Shown here in pieces: positions 14,260 through 16,636 of a DNA stretch of 16,636 nucleotides. The stretch comes from JALYGK01 sp036259835 (GTDB taxonomy: Bacteria; Actinomycetota; UBA4738), in NCBI GenBank assembly GCA_036259835.1, contig DATABA010000077.1:1-16636 (forward strand), written 5' to 3'. A program made the translations under genes and the position numbers. How positions within the stretch are numbered: the first letter of the stretch is position 1; each line of letters opens with the position of its first letter. Below the pieces are notes generated by a model, which worked only from the letters and a program-made list of their open reading frames with translations, made no database searches and was not told where the DNA came from.

Positions 14260-14679
14260 ATGAGGTCGGTCCGCGTCGAGGTCATCACCTACACGCCGAC
14301 CTTCTTCTACCACTGTCAGCACTGCGAGCTGACCTTCCGGGAGATGGGGGTCGGGCAGGCGGTCCACCGTGAGCAGGCCCGGGAGGCGTTGCCGGAGGAC
14401 CTGACTCGGGAGTTCGCCGCGGTCTCGAGCTGGCTCCATGAGCTGCTCGAGCGGTACGGAAGTCGAATTCGGATCAAGCTCGTCGACGCCGCTTCCCTCG
14501 AAGGCTTCTGGAAGTCCCTTCGTCACGGCATCAAGAGCTATCCGGCCATCCTCATCGACGGCGCGGAGAAGCACGTCGGCATCGACCTTCTGTCGCTCGA
14601 TTCGACCATCGAGGACCGGGTCCGTCGTGCTTCCGAGCGCCGGGAGATCGAGGAGCCGGAGAAAGGAGGAATGGGATGA
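14260..14679 (+). CDS. Thioredoxin-fold protein with CQHC motif
   Basis: A 139-residue cytoplasmic protein. Strand VRVEVITYTP (residues 4-13) leads to the redox motif H18-C19-Q-H-C22, and the cis-proline loop SYPAILIDG has P95, the combination expected of a thioredoxin or glutaredoxin-like oxidoreductase. Between them is a helical insert (about 30-65), and the C-terminus is a charged helix (about 115-135). It is longer than classical thioredoxin and has no signal peptide. AAGGAG lies 10 nt before the ATG. Its stop overlaps the cstA start in ATGA, so the two are translationally coupled. An uncharacterised redox role in controlling or repairing the transporter or its partners is inferred; metal trafficking through CxxC is an alternative. 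Confidence 0.8.
   Translation: MRSVRVEVITYTPTFFYHCQHCELTFREMGVGQAVHREQAREALPEDLTREFAAVSSWLHELLERYGSRIRIKLVDAASLEGFWKSLRHGIKSYPAILIDGAEKHVGIDLLSLDSTIEDRVRRASERREIEEPEKGGMG
14662..14675 (+). promoter_or_regulatory. Ribosome binding site of the cstA-like gene
   Basis: AAAGGAGG (14662-14669) lies inside the 3' end of the thioredoxin-like gene, 6 nt before the ATG at 14676. The ATG at 14671 is in the upstream gene's frame and meets its stop two codons later. Confidence 0.6.
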
Positions 14680-16610
14680 AGTTCCTGTTAGCCGCGTTGT
14701 TCGGCGACTTCAACTCGTTCTGGGTCGTCGTGATCGGTGCGGTCGTGATCCTGCTGGGCTACAACCTGTATGCCAAGCGGATCGACCGCACGGTGATCCA
14801 GGCGGACGAGCGACGGACCACGCCGGCCCGCATGTATATGGACGGCGCGGACTTCATGCCGACCAGCCGCTTCGTGCTGTACGGGTATCACTTCAAGTCG
14901 ATCGCGGCGGCGGGTCCAATCGTCGGCGTCATCGTGGCGGCCGGCCTGTGGGGGTGGATACCGGCGATCATCTGGCTGATGGTCGGGGTCACCTTCATCG
15001 GGTGGGCCAGCGACTACAGCGCCATCATGGTCGCCGTCCGGAACGACGGGAACTCGCTGTCGGCCACCGCACACCGGCTAATCGCCCCGAGAACCCGCAC
15101 GATTCTGTTTGTGTTCATCTTCTTCTACCTGCTGCTCATCGGCGGGGCCTTCGTCGGCATCATGGCCGGTGTCCTGGACGCCCGTAAGGACGTTCCGTTC
15201 GGCATCCTCGTGTTGGCCCTGATGGGCCTGCTGGCCGGCTGGATGATCTACCGGCGGAAGGCCGGTCTGGTCGGGACGACCGTCCTGGTCGTCGGCGCCA
15301 CGGTGCTGGCGATGGCCCTCGGTCCGCTTGGGGTCACCTTTGCCCAGGGGAAGCCGCCGACGTGGGAAACCGGACCGATCAGCGGCGTGGTGAACTCGAT
15401 CAACGACGCCTTCAATGGGGATGAGCCGATCTACCGGATCCAGGACCCCACGGGCCAAGATCCCCGCATCACCAGAAATCCCGAGACGGGCGAGGAGGTA
15501 GCGAGCGCTACGTACGACCCACAGACCGGCAACATCGGCGTGTTCCCCAGCTACATCTTCTGGGCGATCCTGCTGCTGGTCTTCAGCTACCTCGGGGCGA
15601 ATTTGCCGATCTGGCGGTTCGCCCAGCCCGTGAACTACATCGGGTTCTGGATCACCGCGCTGACCATCGGCGTGAGTGCCATCGGGGCTGTGCTGGCTCC
15701 GTTCACGGACCCTGACGTAGCGACGTTCCAGATTCCGGGATTCACCGCGTTCGCACCGGACCAGACGACGGCGGCCATCCAGCCGCTCTGGCCGATGCTG
15801 TTCGTCACGATTGCCTGCGGAGCGATCTCCGGGTGGCACGCGCTGTTCGGGTCGGTCGGGACGGCGCGGCAGCTGGAGTACGAAACGGACGCCCTGCCGG
15901 TTGGAGGCGGTGGCATGTTCTCCGAGAACACCCTGGGGCTCCTTTCGCTCGTGGCGGTGGCGATCACGGGCCTGAGGGGAGCCGGAGCGTTCGCCGCGGG
16001 GGTGGGGAACCTCCTGAACGTCGCCACGTTCGGCGCGCTGTCGACCACGTTCGGAACCGCGCTCGGCTTCGGCGCGTTCGTCGTGATCGTGCTCACCGTG
16101 GTCCAGCTGGTTTTCCGGGTCATGCGAGTGACGCTGGGCGAGTGGCTCGGTGAACGCTGGATCGGCTTCAAGAACCAGCACATTGCCACCATCGTTGGGT
16201 CGGTCGCAGTGCTGTTCCTGGTGCTATCCGGGACGTGGGTGTACCTGTGGCAGCTGTTCGGCGCGTCCAACCAGCTGCTCGCGGCGCTCAGCCTCCTGAT
16301 CGTGACCGTTTGGCTAGCGTCGGAACGGCGGAGCGTGGCCTACGCCGGCGTCCCGATGGTGTTCATGTACGTGACCACGATCGCCGCGTCGCTCGTGACG
16401 GCATGGAACCTCAGGACCATTGCCACCGGCCCGGACGTGGCGCTGGTCTCGGTGATCGGCGCCTGGGCGATGATTCTCGTCGCGCTGTTGCTGGTCGTAG
16501 CGGCAGGCGTGATCGCCTGGGACGGCTACCAGGCGTGGGTGCGGTACCGTGGAGCACCTGCGCGGCCCGAGGCGGCGCCAGCACCGACCGCGCCAACGAC
16601 CAGCATGTGA
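14676..16610 (+). CDS. cstA: CstA-family carbon starvation transporter (pyruvate/peptide)
   Basis: A 644-residue inner-membrane transporter of the CstA/BtsT family, which takes up pyruvate and, in some species, peptides. Family hallmarks are DGADFMPTSRFVLYGYHFKS (residues 56-75) followed by IAAAGPIVG, then WASDYSAIM, CGAISGWHALFGSVGTARQL (about 379-398) and WQLFGASNQLLAALSLL near residue 535. I count about 14-16 helices, with one large hydrophilic loop at about 220-285 (FAQGKPPTWETG through EEVASATYDPQTGN). The C-terminal tail is Pro/Ala rich. It is somewhat shorter than the roughly 700-residue E. coli members. The usual small partner YbdD is not visible; a CQHC protein takes the upstream position instead. 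Only 26 bases follow the stop in this window. Confidence 0.93.
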   Translation: MKFLLAALFGDFNSFWVVVIGAVVILLGYNLYAKRIDRTVIQADERRTTPARMYMDGADFMPTSRFVLYGYHFKSIAAAGPIVGVIVAAGLWGWIPAIIWLMVGVTFIGWASDYSAIMVAVRNDGNSLSATAHRLIAPRTRTILFVFIFFYLLLIGGAFVGIMAGVLDARKDVPFGILVLALMGLLAGWMIYRRKAGLVGTTVLVVGATVLAMALGPLGVTFAQGKPPTWETGPISGVVNSINDAFNGDEPIYRIQDPTGQDPRITRNPETGEEVASATYDPQTGNIGVFPSYIFWAILLLVFSYLGANLPIWRFAQPVNYIGFWITALTIGVSAIGAVLAPFTDPDVATFQIPGFTAFAPDQTTAAIQPLWPMLFVTIACGAISGWHALFGSVGTARQLEYETDALPVGGGGMFSENTLGLLSLVAVAITGLRGAGAFAAGVGNLLNVATFGALSTTFGTALGFGAFVVIVLTVVQLVFRVMRVTLGEWLGERWIGFKNQHIATIVGSVAVLFLVLSGTWVYLWQLFGASNQLLAALSLLIVTVWLASERRSVAYAGVPMVFMYVTTIAASLVTAWNLRTIATGPDVALVSVIGAWAMILVALLLVVAAGVIAWDGYQAWVRYRGAPARPEAAPAPTAPTTSM

Positions 16611-16636
16611 TCTGCGTTCGGGATAGGGAGGGGCCC

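Noticed and set aside
15078..16181. 367-codon minus-strand frame opposite cstA
   Set aside because: It is an antisense shadow of a strongly conserved transporter, with low-complexity charged composition.

Overview
The window reads as a GC-rich bacterial chromosome segment, most likely from an actinobacterium or a similar high-GC lineage. The evidence is very high third-position GC, many GTG starts, and several starts preceded at a short fixed distance by a TANNNT-like -10 box (leaderless transcription, common in Actinomycetota and Deinococcota). A class V FBP aldolase/phosphatase, otherwise best known from archaea and deep-branching bacteria, suggests an uncultured or early-branching group. 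The taxonomic call is weak. I see no rRNA, tRNA, CRISPR array, insertion sequence or phage gene.

Layout, left to right. (1) 1-2451, minus strand: one uninterrupted reading frame that runs off the left edge. It encodes a secreted protein with a unique N-terminal domain followed by DUF11-type repeats of exactly 125 residues. (2) 2541-4699, plus strand: a beta-hydroxyacid dehydrogenase overlapping a VOC-fold protein by 4 bp, then a HAD-IB phosphatase with its own probable leaderless promoter. (3) 4728-7377: a MerR-family regulator divergent from a 601-residue polytopic membrane protein. The membrane protein carries the same His/Asp/Trp motif twice, 76 residues apart, and a C-terminal exported domain. 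The 79-bp divergent gap holds a consensus -35, a TANNNT -10 and, between them, a dyad in the place where MerR proteins bind. (4) 7322-8663, minus strand: a decayed RCK/TrkA potassium-channel gene with three frameshifts and a missing 5' half, directly behind an intact ZIP-like metal transporter that lacks the usual histidines. (5) 8931-13001, plus strand: an operon of class V FBP aldolase/phosphatase, a small unknown protein and a large cytoplasmic six-hairpin glycosidase-like protein. (6) 13016-14146, minus strand: a site-2 protease with CBS domains. (7) 14260-16610, plus strand: a CQHC thioredoxin-fold protein translationally coupled to a CstA-family transporter.

How they may work together: region 5 links gluconeogenesis to carbohydrate-polymer handling, and region 7 links a redox protein to pyruvate/peptide uptake. 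Region 3 is the best candidate for an undescribed system: an apparently MerR-controlled membrane protein with a duplicated, potentially metal- or heme-binding site. Its function is not deducible from the sequence alone.
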